In this document: positions 33,045 to 42,432 of the stretch, one piece after another | Layout of the letters: each line of letters starts with the position of its first letter | Position numbering within the stretch: position 1 is the first letter of the stretch | From: Rhodothermia bacterium | GTDB taxonomy: Bacteria > Bacteroidota > Rhodothermia > Rhodothermales > JAAAOL01 | Assembly: GCA_030428385.1 (NCBI GenBank) | Contig: JAUIDY010000034.1 | Location: forward strand, 1 to 49,161 | Length of the DNA: 49,161 nt | Reading direction: 5' to 3' | The notes under the pieces: model-generated | The model's input: only the letters and a program-made list of their open reading frames with translations | The model's database searches: none | What the model was told of the DNA's origin: nothing | Program-made: the position numbers and the translations under genes

Positions 33045-36000
33045 TCACAAGGGGTCGCCCATGATGGTGAAGGCGGCCCAGTAGAAGGGATGACTCAACT
33101 CTTTCGTCGCGATGAAGCGTCGCTGCACCTGCGCCAGCGCCACGGCTTTGCCGCGTGGCCCCAGAGAGTCGTAGAAGTCGATCATAAAGGTGCTGCTCAC
33201 GCGGTCGTGGATGGGCCACAGGCTGGCCATAACCGTCGGCGTTCCGGCAGCCAGAAACGCTTGGTTTAGCCCGATCCACTCATCACCATTGGGTACGTCT
33301 GTCACCAGCCCGCCCCCCAGTGCGGTTTCGCAGGCGCTGAGGGTGACGAGGTAGGCATCTAGGCTAAGGCGTCCGATCTCGTCCACACTGAGGACATCGT
33401 TGTACAATTCCAGATGCGACCGCCACGGGGCCTGGCTGACAAACCGTCCGTGGGTGGCGAGGTGAAGGATGTCGTACTGCCCGGCAAGTTCTTCGAGGGT
33501 GGCCTGGGTGGCTTCGGCACCGACGAACGCGTGGCGGCGGTTCGGCGATTGTTCTTTCAACGCCAGCACCTCCCGGCGTGAGCCCGGCAGCCGCCCGTCA
33601 GGGTCGGCAAAGAGCAGAATGGAGCGCCAGCGCCGGGGGTTTTGCTCCCGGGCCAGCTTCAGCGTACTCGCCGACGGCACCATCGATAGCGAATAGTCTT
33701 CCACTAAAAAATGCCCCTTCGGGGAGCGGAGGGCGGCAAAGGGAAGGTAGTTGAGCGCCCCTTCAGGGACGATGTGCAAGTGATTGACCCAACCCGGCAG
33801 CGCATCAACGACCGGCCGCATCAGGTCCTGGTACAGCCGTGTCGAAACAGCTTCCCAGTCTGACCCCGGAACTCCATCAGCCACACGAAGGTGACCACGA
33901 AAGAAGCGAATGGCTTCAGTCAGGTTGTCTGCGGGGCGGAGGTCAAGCTGGATGATCTCGTTGGGAAGGACGATGTAGGCGATCAGGTTTTCCTTGTCAT
34001 CAAGGATACGCAGGTCATACACCACCATGGCTTCCCGGTGGGCCAGGGTAAAGCGGACGGAGTCTGCCGAGAGTGTTTCGAAGGTATAGATCGGGCGGCT
34101 ATTGGAGAGCCGCTGGTGTAACTGCTCATAGTGGGTAGCGGTGGCCTCGTACTCTCGCCGCAGTTGGGCTTCGCGCGTAGAGGCGTAGCTCAAAGGGTCG
34201 GCCGCCGCTTCTTGAGAGACGGCGCTCAATTCGGTCATCAGCGCCCGGATGCGGCGGTTGAGTTCAATGACTTCATCCACGGGGCGCGCCGCGTCGTGTT
34301 TGTGTTCTTGCTGGGTGGTGTAGAGCAGGTCTACCAGGCTGCGGCTGCGGGCGCGTTCGCTGTAGTTAAAGGCCTCCATGGAGCGGCCCTGGGCTTCCAG
34401 AAACGCGGCAAAATATTTATAGACCTGCACCTTGTTCTGGATGTAATACGAGCGGTTGGCCGTTTGGGTGATGCTTTCGCGGGTGGCCTCGATATGGCCC
34501 ACCGAAGCTCGAAACTCGGTTTCTGCTTCTTCGAAGGCATGCATCCGCCACAGCGCCAGGGCTTTCCCAAAGGCAACCTGCCACTGTTGGGGCGGGCGTG
34601 TCCAGTGGTCTTCAAGAGCTGCGGCATGGTTGAAATGCTGTAAGGCCTGGGCATAGTTCTGGTACTCCAGGGCCACCGTCCCGAGGGCCAATGCAATCTG
34701 ATAGGCATGGCGGGGATCTTCGGAAACGGTAGGAGCGGCTTCCCGGAGCAAGGCTACGGCTGCGGCCAGATTCCCCTGGTCGATCAAGGTCCAGGCTTTG
34801 GCCACCAACACCTCTGACCGAAGTGGTGTGGGAGGCGCCTGGGCCAGCAGGGCCAAGGCGGCATCGAAGTAGTGGAGCGCCTGTTCCGTGTTCTGATATT
34901 CTTGGTAGGTGCGCCCCAGCCCGAGATACGCCGTGGCCTGGGAGGAAACGTCGCCGCTGGCTTCGAGGCGCTGAAGCATGGCTTCGAAGTACGTTTGGGC
35001 GCGGTTGACATCGCCCAGGGTGAGGGCGGCGCGTCCCAACTGGGCATAGAGTTCGCGGATGCGGGGCTCATTTTTGGTTTGCTGCGCCCGTGCCAGTCCT
35101 TGTTCCAGGTGTTCGAGGGCTACTTCAAGGTTGCTCCACTGTTGCTCTACTTCGCCGAGCACCAGGCGTGCGGCTATTTCATGGTCGGCGGTGCGGTAGT
35201 GCTGGGCCAGTTCCAGCGTGGCATATCCTGTTTCGCGGGCGGTGTGGTAGCGCCCCATGCGGTATTGCAACTCGGCCAAGGCAGCCATCGCCTGAATATG
35301 CACCACCTGATCGGTGGTGGAGTCGGCGGCCTGGATGGCGATTTCGAGGGCCCGTTCGGCATCGCTAAATCGGAACATGCGCCCAAGGGCCAGGCCGCGC
35401 AGGGCCGCGATCTCTGGAGAGAGATGGGTTTCCGCTTGATCAAAACATACCGTTGCCGAATCCAGGAGAGCCAGCGTCAGGTCGTATCGGTGCTGGGCGT
35501 GTTGGATCCAGGCCAGCCGGTACAGGTTTTGGCCCTCGGTGGCAGCATCGGACAGGGTGCGGCTTTGGGCGAGGGCGTCGCGCAGCCGCTGTTCGCCACG
35601 CTGCAGGTCGCCGCGCTGGCGGGCGAGCCCCCAGCCAAGGGTGCTACTCAGGATAAGTTCTTGCTCCAGGTCATGCTGGGCGCGGGCGGCCGCAATGCCT
35701 GCGGTAAGGGCGGCGTCGAACAAGGCAGGTTGGCTGGTGACATCATAGAGGGTGCCCAACTCCCGATATGCTTGCGGGTCGTTGGGCAGGCGCTGGGTGA
35801 CATGTACGAGGAGTTGTTCTGCTTCATCCCATTCCTGGTTCTGCATGGCCACGTAGCCAAGGCCAAAGGCGGCTCCTACGGCAGATGAGTCTTGCTCCAG
35901 CCGATATCGCCACCACCCTTTGGTGACCTCGAACCAGCTACTGGAATCGCGGGGCGCATGGTCTACGACCAGCCGGGCGAGGGTGGGGTCGAGGGTGGGG

Positions 36001-36413
36001 GCATGGGCCAACGTCTGCCAGCGTACCACGGCTTCATCGGAGGTCATGTCATCCAGCAGCAGCGCCAGGGCCGCGTCGCGATAGAGGGCGGCCTGTGGGT
36101 CCGTGGGAATGATGTCCGCAAAAAGCTCGTGGCACGCCTGCTTAGCCTGGGTGCTGCGGCAGACACGGGCCAGGCGCAGGAAGAGGCGGTGTAGGTGAGG
36201 GTGGGATTGCAAGAGGCGTTCCCCGTCGGCCAAGGCATGGCTGGTACCTTCATTCAACGAGCGAACCCATTTCCAGTAGGCTTCTTGTTCAGGCGGCGTT
36301 TCCGGAGGTTGAAACAGCCATCCTGCCCGATGGGCATAAAAGCTTACAGCGGTGGCAAGCAGCAGGCAGAAGCTGAAAAGGGACAACCACGGATGCGAGC
36401 GCAACCACATCAT
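33045..36413 (-). CDS. Membrane-anchored TPR protein with C-terminal CHAT protease domain
   Basis: 1122 residues. An N-terminal hydrophobic segment (about 9-27, LSLFSFCLLLATAVSFYA) anchors or exports the protein. Residues from about 60 to 700 are built of tetratricopeptide-like helical repeats, several with clear pattern (for example YLGLGRTYQEYQNTEQALHYFDAAL). A coiled-coil-like stretch (about 730-790) leads to the CHAT domain, a caspase-like cysteine peptidase: His988 in HLATHG and Cys1028 in VTLSACETALGGG are the expected dyad, and the end HPFYWAAFTIMGDP is typical. Both catalytic residues are present. No gasdermin or Craspase partner is nearby. The target is unknown; HtpX and a CPBP protease lie just upstream on the same strand. 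Confidence 0.9.
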   Translation of the reverse strand: MMWLRSHPWLSLFSFCLLLATAVSFYAHRAGWLFQPPETPPEQEAYWKWVRSLNEGTSHALADGERLLQSHPHLHRLFLRLARVCRSTQAKQACHELFADIIPTDPQAALYRDAALALLLDDMTSDEAVVRWQTLAHAPTLDPTLARLVVDHAPRDSSSWFEVTKGWWRYRLEQDSSAVGAAFGLGYVAMQNQEWDEAEQLLVHVTQRLPNDPQAYRELGTLYDVTSQPALFDAALTAGIAAARAQHDLEQELILSSTLGWGLARQRGDLQRGEQRLRDALAQSRTLSDAATEGQNLYRLAWIQHAQHRYDLTLALLDSATVCFDQAETHLSPEIAALRGLALGRMFRFSDAERALEIAIQAADSTTDQVVHIQAMAALAELQYRMGRYHTARETGYATLELAQHYRTADHEIAARLVLGEVEQQWSNLEVALEHLEQGLARAQQTKNEPRIRELYAQLGRAALTLGDVNRAQTYFEAMLQRLEASGDVSSQATAYLGLGRTYQEYQNTEQALHYFDAALALLAQAPPTPLRSEVLVAKAWTLIDQGNLAAAVALLREAAPTVSEDPRHAYQIALALGTVALEYQNYAQALQHFNHAAALEDHWTRPPQQWQVAFGKALALWRMHAFEEAETEFRASVGHIEATRESITQTANRSYYIQNKVQVYKYFAAFLEAQGRSMEAFNYSERARSRSLVDLLYTTQQEHKHDAARPVDEVIELNRRIRALMTELSAVSQEAAADPLSYASTREAQLRREYEATATHYEQLHQRLSNSRPIYTFETLSADSVRFTLAHREAMVVYDLRILDDKENLIAYIVLPNEIIQLDLRPADNLTEAIRFFRGHLRVADGVPGSDWEAVSTRLYQDLMRPVVDALPGWVNHLHIVPEGALNYLPFAALRSPKGHFLVEDYSLSMVPSASTLKLAREQNPRRWRSILLFADPDGRLPGSRREVLALKEQSPNRRHAFVGAEATQATLEELAGQYDILHLATHGRFVSQAPWRSHLELYNDVLSVDEIGRLSLDAYLVTLSACETALGGGLVTDVPNGDEWIGLNQAFLAAGTPTVMASLWPIHDRVSSTFMIDFYDSLGPRGKAVALAQVQRRFIATKELSHPFYWAAFTIMGDPL

Positions 36414-36513
36414 CAGGTAGGAGCATGCTGCGCACGGGCGCAGGAGGTCATTCAGGAGGCGTACGATTCCACTACCAATTACGTAAGCGTTTCGGAAAGT
36501 AGCAGCCGAAACA

Positions 36514-36545
36514 CAAAAAGGAGGAAGCTGAATGCTTCCCCCTTT
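36514..36545 (-). terminator. Intrinsic terminator downstream of htpX
   Basis: On the minus strand AAAGGGGGAAGC, loop ATTCA and GCTTCCTCCTTT form a 12-bp stem with one G-T pair, running into TTTTTGTG. It begins about 20 bases after the htpX stop and precedes the CHAT gene, so the two are probably separate transcription units. Confidence 0.8.
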
Positions 36546-36566
36546 ACTGTCGTGAAATTAGGGTGT

Positions 36567-37391
36567 TCAGGTCATGTCCATGAGCCGGGCCACCCGCTCA
36601 TCGGTAGGTGGGTGTGTGGAGAACAAGGACCGAAGCCCGCGCATCGCACCTGCAAAGGGATTAACAATGAACATATGCGCGGTGCTTGGATTGGCTGCCA
36701 TTGGCTGGTGTTCGGCTCCATATTGCAGCCGCTGCAAAGCACTGGCGAGGGCGCGGGGTTTGCCACTTATTTTCGCCCCATCGCGATCGGCAGCAAACTC
36801 GCGAGATCGTGAGATCGCCATCTGAATAAGCACGGCGGCGACGGGTGCGAGAAATACCATCAGCAGCGTGCCGATAAGGCCACCCCGGTCGCGTCCGCCC
36901 CCGAAGAAAAGCCCGAAGCGCGCCAGCAGCGTGATGGCGGAGGCCGTAGCGGCTGCGATGGACGAAGTCAGGATGTCGCGGTTCTGGATGTGGGCCAGTT
37001 CGTGGGCGATAACGCCCTCCAACTCGTCCTTGTTCAGCATCCGCACGATGCCGTTGGTGACTGCCACGGCAGCGTGGCTCGGATTGCGACCCGTGGCAAA
37101 GGCGTTGGGCTGATCCGACGGTATCACGTAGACACGGGGCATGGGCAAATTGGCGCGTTGCCGCAGGTGGTCTACAGTGTCGTAAAGGTCAGGAGCCTGG
37201 GCCCGCACGATTTCTTGTGCCTTGTACATCCGCAGCACAATCTTGTCGCTAAACCAATAACTCCCAAAGTTGAGGGCCAGGGCCACGCCAAAGGCGATGA
37301 TCATGCCCGAGGGCCCGGCAATGGCGCGTCCGACAAGGGCGAACAACACCAACAAAACCGCCATCAAGGCGGTGGTGCGTACAGCATTCAT
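36567..37391 (-). CDS. htpX: Membrane zinc metalloprotease HtpX
   Basis: Membrane-quality-control peptidase that cleaves misfolded membrane proteins. 274 residues with two N-terminal helices (about 5-25 and 28-46) and two more around the active site. The zinc site is HELAH (His130, Glu131, His134), with the third ligand Glu198 in [28 protein letters not shown] upstream and the C-terminal [15 protein letters not shown] are family hallmarks. Followed by a strong terminator. The CPBP protease gene lies upstream on the same strand with a gap of about 110 bases. Confidence 0.96.
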   Translation of the reverse strand: MNAVRTTALMAVLLVLFALVGRAIAGPSGMIIAFGVALALNFGSYWFSDKIVLRMYKAQEIVRAQAPDLYDTVDHLRQRANLPMPRVYVIPSDQPNAFATGRNPSHAAVAVTNGIVRMLNKDELEGVIAHELAHIQNRDILTSSIAAATASAITLLARFGLFFGGGRDRGGLIGTLLMVFLAPVAAVLIQMAISRSREFAADRDGAKISGKPRALASALQRLQYGAEHQPMAANPSTAHMFIVNPFAGAMRGLRSLFSTHPPTDERVARLMDMT

Positions 37392-37498
37392 ATCTATATA
37401 AACGGTTGATGTCCGGTTTTAGGAAGGGCAGGAGCCCGTATTTTAAACGAGGAGCGTCGAAGACGGTTGCGCAGCAAGGGGTCGTCCTCGTTCCGGAA

Positions 37499-38305
37499 TC
37501 AACCAAAGAAATTCGTGACCACCATTACGTCATAGAGCGCATGGGTCCACGCCGCCACGCCAAAGCCGCGAATCAGGAAAACCGCGTTGAGGGCAAGGCC
37601 AAAGAGGAAGCGGAAGGTAAAGGAGGAGATGGTGAAATCGTCGCCCAGGGAGCCGAAATAATGAACGGCGCTAAACAGCAGGGCCCCCACCACAGCAGCG
37701 ATGACGTAGGCCTGCACCGCCTTCGGGAGGATGTGTTTGAGCAACCAGTAGAGCCCGCCTACCAGCAACACCCGAAAGAACAGTTCTTCGTAAATGCCTG
37801 CGCCAATCGACAGGGCGAGCTTGGTCCAAATCCCGGCCTCAGCGCGTTGAGGTGCCAGTAGCAAGGCAGGCTCGGTTATCAACGAAGGGGCCATCGCGAA
37901 GATGAAACCCACCACGGATGAGATGAGCAAGGCCAACACCACCGCATAGATGGAGCTTTCGACTATGATGGCACCGAGATACTTGGGGCGGATAGGGATG
38001 TGGCGGCGGCGTTCGTAATAAAAAATACCGACCCCAATCAGGAAGACCAGCAGGCCCAGAATATGCATCCCTGCAAAACCGAAGTTGCCCAACATACGCT
38101 TGAGCCATATTTCGGCGCTGATGCGCACGCCATACGTGTTCCCACTGTTGACGAGCATGATCATCATTTCGTAGATGAACAGCAGCGGCAACGAGGCCAG
38201 AAAGCCATACGTGGCCGTGCGCGTCAGGTCATGGTAGCGTCGCCACGGCGCAATGAGTGGGGGGGGCGTGTGGGTATCGGACGTATGTGGAGGAGGTGTG
38301 GTCAT
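37499..38305 (-). CDS. CPBP-family intramembrane metalloprotease
   Basis: 268 residues with about seven to eight hydrophobic helices. The CaaX-protease/bacteriocin-processing (Abi) motifs are intact: Glu173-Glu174 and Arg178 in YEELFFRVLL, FSAVHYFG with His215, and WTHALYD with His255 and Asp259. The N-terminus is a 20-residue Thr/Pro-rich cytoplasmic tail. Family roles range from CaaX-like processing to bacteriocin self-immunity; the actual substrate is unknown. No bacteriocin gene is adjacent. It may be cotranscribed with htpX. Confidence 0.9.
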   Translation of the reverse strand: MTTPPPHTSDTHTPPPLIAPWRRYHDLTRTATYGFLASLPLLFIYEMMIMLVNSGNTYGVRISAEIWLKRMLGNFGFAGMHILGLLVFLIGVGIFYYERRRHIPIRPKYLGAIIVESSIYAVVLALLISSVVGFIFAMAPSLITEPALLLAPQRAEAGIWTKLALSIGAGIYEELFFRVLLVGGLYWLLKHILPKAVQAYVIAAVVGALLFSAVHYFGSLGDDFTISSFTFRFLFGLALNAVFLIRGFGVAAWTHALYDVMVVTNFFG

Positions 38306-38372
38306 GGGTCGTCGTGATGGTCATCACGAAGCATCGACCGGAGGAGCAAAACAAAACGATGGTTCTGCCGCA

Positions 38373-38708
38373 TCAGTCGTCATCGTCGTCAAAGCCTAAG
38401 CCTTGTGCTTGCAACAAAGCACCTTGTAATTCGGAAAGGTCCTTAAGGTTGCGTTGTTGTTGAGAAATCTGGATGCCTTGCTGGTACGTAGCAATGGCGT
38501 CGTCGTTGCGTCCGAGGCGCTCATACAGCTTGCCGAGGTGATAATAGGTGCCCGAATACGAGGGTTCATCGCGCTGCAATGCCTCGAAAAAGGCGACGGC
38601 TTTGTCGGGTTCATCGCGCTTTAGATACTCCTGGGCAATGGCAAACCGCGTAAAGGCGTCGGCGGGGTCTTCCTCATAAAATTGTAAAAGCAGGGCGAGG
38701 CGGTCCAT
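38373..38708 (-). CDS. Small tetratricopeptide-repeat protein
   Basis: 111 residues, soluble, no signal peptide. About two full TPR units are visible: FTRFAIAQEYLKRDEPDKAVAFFEALQRDEP and GTYYHLGKLYERLGRNDDAIATYQQGIQIS, followed by a helix and a Gly-Phe-Asp-rich acidic tail ending in five Asp. A scaffold or adaptor role is usual for such proteins; partner unknown. It stands between the surface-protein cluster and the CPBP gene on the same strand. Confidence 0.85.
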   Translation of the reverse strand: MDRLALLLQFYEEDPADAFTRFAIAQEYLKRDEPDKAVAFFEALQRDEPSYSGTYYHLGKLYERLGRNDDAIATYQQGIQISQQQRNLKDLSELQGALLQAQGLGFDDDDD

Positions 38709-38779
38709 ACAAGAAGTTACTATACGTGGGAATCATTGTTGAATAAACACGCCATCGGCCATTGGCGCAAGTGGTCTGT

Positions 38780-39694
38780 TTACCACGCATACAGCAGCGA
38801 GAGGACATGCCCGTCTCCGGCAAACCCGGACTCAAACGGAAGGAAGGCGTAGTCGAAGCGGAGGGCGTTGTAGGTGAGGCCCGCGCCAAAGGTTAATTCG
38901 CGCAGGGCTTCGTTGGTGATGTAGCCTGCCCGCAGCGTCACCAGTTCCAGCACTTCGGCCGCGAGGCCAAAATGAAGCTGGGTGTCGTCATTGGGAAAGA
39001 CATGGGAGGCTTCGATGGTGAGGGTGGTGCGCAGCACCGAGGCGTCGTCGTCCTCGGCGGTGATGGTGAGGGGAACAAAGGTGGCTCCGCCGCGCACCAG
39101 CCGGGGCAGCGGTGTAGGCTCGGCTTCCAGGTCTTCCATCTTGCCCAGGTTTTGCGCCGTAATCCCCACGGTCACGTTGGCAGGCAGGTTGGCCTGGGCC
39201 CCGAAGTCGAAGGCATAGCCGGAGGCGTTAAACCCGAAGAGCCGCTGGGCGAGGTATTTGGCGGTGGCTCCCACACGCAGGGCACCAAAGCGACGGCCAT
39301 AAGCAACCCCGGTACTGAGTTCTTGCACGCTGAAGGTGCCCTCTGCGTCGCCGGGTTGGGAACGCACCTCAAGGTCGCCGCTGTCGGTGGCGTTGACGAA
39401 GAAGCCCACCGCACCGTGCGTGCCCCAGCCGAAACGGGTGGTGGCGGCATACGTTCGCGTGTCGGCGATCCACAGGCGGCTGGAGACGCCGATGGAATTC
39501 TGGGTGGCGGCGGCGAGTCCAGCAGGATTCCAATAGGTGGCGTAGGCGTCGTTGCTGGCGGCGGTCTGGGCATCGCCCATGGCCATGGCAGCGGCGTTGG
39601 TGCCCAGGCGCAGGACGGCAAAACCGGCATCCTGAGCATGGACGGTCCCCAGACTAAGGCTAAGCAAAAGGCCAAAAGCAACGAGGTACTTCAT
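38780..39694 (-). CDS. PorV/PorQ-family outer-membrane beta-barrel protein
   Basis: 304 residues with a signal peptide (MKYLVAFGLLLSLSLGTVHAQ). The start of the mature part, FAVLRLGTNAAAMAMGDAQTAASNDAYATYWNPAGLA, is the UPF0164/PorV-PorQ signature found in FadL-like barrels associated with type IX secretion. The rest shows alternating beta strands and a C-terminal aromatic (LLYAW). In the family, PorV and PorQ shuttle or anchor T9SS cargo; a general PorV-like role is the safer call. It is the last of four exported-protein genes on this strand. Confidence 0.85.
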   Translation of the reverse strand: MKYLVAFGLLLSLSLGTVHAQDAGFAVLRLGTNAAAMAMGDAQTAASNDAYATYWNPAGLAAATQNSIGVSSRLWIADTRTYAATTRFGWGTHGAVGFFVNATDSGDLEVRSQPGDAEGTFSVQELSTGVAYGRRFGALRVGATAKYLAQRLFGFNASGYAFDFGAQANLPANVTVGITAQNLGKMEDLEAEPTPLPRLVRGGATFVPLTITAEDDDASVLRTTLTIEASHVFPNDDTQLHFGLAAEVLELVTLRAGYITNEALRELTFGAGLTYNALRFDYAFLPFESGFAGDGHVLSLLYAW

Positions 39695-39725
39695 TGGTAA
39701 AACCGCCAGAAAATCGAGAAAAGAG

Positions 39726-40736
39726 CTACAGCAATACCCGCAGCGTGATCAGGTGCATCGTGCCGAGGGCGTAGGGTTCGAGGACGAACGTATACGCGCC
39801 GCGCACAACGAGTTCTCCGAGTCCCTGTTCCACCATAAACCCGGCACTCGGACGCAGCCCGCCTGTCACACCCACGCCGTCGAGCCCGGCCCGCACAGCA
39901 AAAATGTCCATCGGGCGATACTCGGCCCCGAAACGCAGGCGGTTTTCTTGGAGCGTGAGGTCGTCGGTGAGTTCTACCTGACGCGGCAGGTCGCCGCTGA
40001 GCACCACGTCGCGGGTACGCACCTCGCGGCGGCTGGCGCGCGACTCATACTCGGCGGTGAGGCGGGTCTGACCGTTCATCAACTGGTACGCTGCGCCCAC
40101 GCGGATGCGGCTGGGGAAGTAGTCGGTGGTGGTGCGCCCGTCATCGCCGTAGATGCTGGACGTGTCCCACTCGTACCGCGCCAGCAGGTCGTCGAGTGTA
40201 AAGCCGACGCGCAGGTGCTCGGTGACGCGTACGTTAAAGCCCACATCCAGCCCGATGCTGTTGACGGGCGTCAGGCCCTCGAAGTAGTCGGCGCGGAAAA
40301 ACGTAAAGCCGAGACCGAGCGCTACCCGCTGGCTGGCCTGCACGCCAAACGCGAGAAACAGCGCAAACTCGTCGGTGCTGTAGTCGGCGGTGTGGTAGCC
40401 GCTGTTGTCGCGCCCGTCGATGTTGGAGACGCCCGCATGGATGAGCCCGGCGGCTAGTCCGGCGCGGGGTTTCAGGGGCGTGGCAAACTGCAAATACTGC
40501 AATTCGCGGTCGAGCGTCATAAAAGCTGCTGACGCCGAGATGTTTTGCTGTGCCATAAACGGAGCCAGCGACGGGTTGTAGTAGGGGCTCGCATCGCCGA
40601 ACGCGTCGGCCACCAGCGCCCCGCCCATCGCAATGCCGCGCGCGCCAAAGCCCACCCGCGAAAACGCCCCGGCCGACTGCGCATACGCCCCCGGCACCAG
40701 CACCAGCGTGAGCAAGAAGAAGATCAGTTGTCTCAT
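39726..40736 (-). CDS. PorV-like/UPF0164 outer-membrane protein
   Basis: 336 residues from the ATG of MRQLIFFLLTLVLVPGAYAQ; an upstream in-frame extension would read through a dispersed repeat and the end of the propeller gene, so I rejected it. The mature part begins AGAFSRVGFGARGIAMGGALVADAFGDASPYYNPSLAPFMA, again the PorV/UPF0164 signature, followed by about a dozen amphipathic beta strands. It is a paralogue of the next gene downstream with low identity. A FadL-like barrel working with the propeller protein upstream is plausible. Confidence 0.82.
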   Translation of the reverse strand: MRQLIFFLLTLVLVPGAYAQSAGAFSRVGFGARGIAMGGALVADAFGDASPYYNPSLAPFMAQQNISASAAFMTLDRELQYLQFATPLKPRAGLAAGLIHAGVSNIDGRDNSGYHTADYSTDEFALFLAFGVQASQRVALGLGFTFFRADYFEGLTPVNSIGLDVGFNVRVTEHLRVGFTLDDLLARYEWDTSSIYGDDGRTTTDYFPSRIRVGAAYQLMNGQTRLTAEYESRASRREVRTRDVVLSGDLPRQVELTDDLTLQENRLRFGAEYRPMDIFAVRAGLDGVGVTGGLRPSAGFMVEQGLGELVVRGAYTFVLEPYALGTMHLITLRVLL

Positions 40737-40744
40737 GGAATATG

Positions 40745-40777
40745 CTTTTGGCTGTCGGCTATCCGCTATCAGCCATT
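40745..40777 (+). repeat. GGCTGTCGGCTATC dispersed repeat, copy 3
   Basis: Lies just upstream of the PorV-like gene's start (40736). Same family as 6113-6150 and 27106-27140. Confidence 0.5.
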
Positions 40778-40822
40778 GATTTACTTTAATGGTTCGCTCT
40801 TTCTTCCTCTCTTTCATGCCCA

Positions 40823-42397
40823 TCATTCCAACACCAGCAGCTTGCCCCAGAACGTGTCGCCGCCGGTCTCGATGGCGTAGAAATAGACGCCGTTCGCGAC
40901 GCGGGTGCCGTGGTCGTCCATGCCGTCCCATGCTACTTCCCGCGCGCCTGCATTCTGCGGGGCGTCGGTGAGGTCGCGGACGAGGTTAAGGCCAAAGTCG
41001 AAGATGCGGATGCGCACGTCTTGTGACCCGTCCAGGTCATAACGAATACGGGCGAGGCGGTCGATGACGGGCGAAAACGGGTTGGGGTAGGCGTAGGCGT
41101 CTACCTTGGGCACGGCGCTGCGGTCCACGATGGACGGCGCGTCGTCGGGGTCGAGGGGCACCTCGGCGCGAAAAAGCTGCCACGTATTGCCCTGATCGGT
41201 GCTTCGGAGCAGCCCGTCGCTGGTGCCGACCCACAGCGCATCGCGGGTGGTGGCCACGGCGAAGACCTCGGCGTTGGGGCGGACGATGCGGTCGGGCTGG
41301 CTGGGGTCGATGAAGTTGCGCACCGTACGCCACGTCGTGCCTTCGTCGTGTGAGATAAACAGCCCCCGCTCGCCTGCCGCGTAAACGGTTTGTCCTTGAA
41401 ACGCGAAGTCAAACACGCGCTCGCCGATCAGGACTTGGTCGAAGGTCTCGCCGCCGTCGCGGGTGACGGTGACGCCAAAGCGACTGCCGTCGGCGACTTC
41501 GGCTTCGGGACCGGCATCCCACGAGGCGAACCAGATGGGATTGCGGCCCGGCAGCGGCTGTTCTTCAATCGAAATGACCCAGCTACCGGTGAGCGAGTTG
41601 GGTGTGCCGTCGTACTGCTTGCGTGTCCACGAGGCGCCGCCGTCGGTCGAGCGGTTGATGCCGACGGGCGTCCCAGCCCAAACGGTGCCGTCTTCATCTA
41701 CCAGCACGCTGAACCCGAGGAAGTTAAATTCGCCCTGCCCGCCCCGGCGCGGAGCGACTTCATAATCATACGTGCCGTCGGGCGAGATGGCGTCGAGGTC
41801 GTCGGCGGGGAGCACCACGCGCTGCCACGTCCGCCCGTCATCCACCGAGCGGCGGATGCCGCTGGCCCAACCGGCCATCCACACCACGTCGTTCACGGGG
41901 TCGTAGTCGATGTCGAACGGGGGGCTTTGCTCGGGCACGATCACCGGAAGAGCCGGGAGCGTGTTGTTGCCGTACTGCACCGACGTGTCTTCGGCGTTGT
42001 CGAGTTGGGGCAGGCGGTAGGTGAAGGTCTGGCCGCCGTCGTGGGAGACGAGGAAGCCGCCTGCGGCCTGAAACGCGCCGTCTTCGGTTTCGCTCGAAAA
42101 GCCGAGCCCCACCCAGATATCGTCGCCCTCGATGTCGATGGAAAAGACACGGTTGGACGAACGGCTCAGCGAGTCGGCTTCGGCGGCGTGCCAGGTCATG
42201 CCGCCGTCAGGCGTAAGGCTTAGAAACGGCCCAGCCCACAGCGTGTCGCCGTTGGCGTGCAGGTTGGTGACGCCGTTGGAGAGGATGCTGGGGATCGGGA
42301 CGAGGGCCTGCGCGTCGTCGAGCTTGTGCGCGAGGGGCTGAGCCCACGCTGCGGTGGTGATCATCCCTGCGCAACAGAAAAGGAGGAGGTACTTCAT
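40823..42397 (-). CDS. Exported beta-propeller (BNR-repeat) protein with FlgD-like C-terminal domain
   Basis: 524 residues from MKYLLLFCCAGM, a signal peptide ending near AAWAQ. An ATG 39 bases upstream overlaps the preceding gene's stop (ATGA) and is a real alternative. The body holds repeated Asp-box/BNR motifs (SHDGGQTF, SVDDGRTW, STDGGASW, SHDEGTTW, STDQGNTW), predicting a six- to seven-blade propeller. The end YAYPNPFSPVIDR, then VRIRIFDFGLNLVRDL, and GTRVANGVYFYAIETGG is a FlgD-type Ig domain that in this phylum acts as a T9SS sorting or surface-attachment module. No enzymatic residues of sialidases were recognised. Ligand unknown. Confidence 0.85.
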   Translation of the reverse strand: MKYLLLFCCAGMITTAAWAQPLAHKLDDAQALVPIPSILSNGVTNLHANGDTLWAGPFLSLTPDGGMTWHAAEADSLSRSSNRVFSIDIEGDDIWVGLGFSSETEDGAFQAAGGFLVSHDGGQTFTYRLPQLDNAEDTSVQYGNNTLPALPVIVPEQSPPFDIDYDPVNDVVWMAGWASGIRRSVDDGRTWQRVVLPADDLDAISPDGTYDYEVAPRRGGQGEFNFLGFSVLVDEDGTVWAGTPVGINRSTDGGASWTRKQYDGTPNSLTGSWVISIEEQPLPGRNPIWFASWDAGPEAEVADGSRFGVTVTRDGGETFDQVLIGERVFDFAFQGQTVYAAGERGLFISHDEGTTWRTVRNFIDPSQPDRIVRPNAEVFAVATTRDALWVGTSDGLLRSTDQGNTWQLFRAEVPLDPDDAPSIVDRSAVPKVDAYAYPNPFSPVIDRLARIRYDLDGSQDVRIRIFDFGLNLVRDLTDAPQNAGAREVAWDGMDDHGTRVANGVYFYAIETGGDTFWGKLLVLE

Positions 42398-42432
42398 AAA
42401 TCGGATTGCTCGAAAATCGGCTGTTGCACGGG

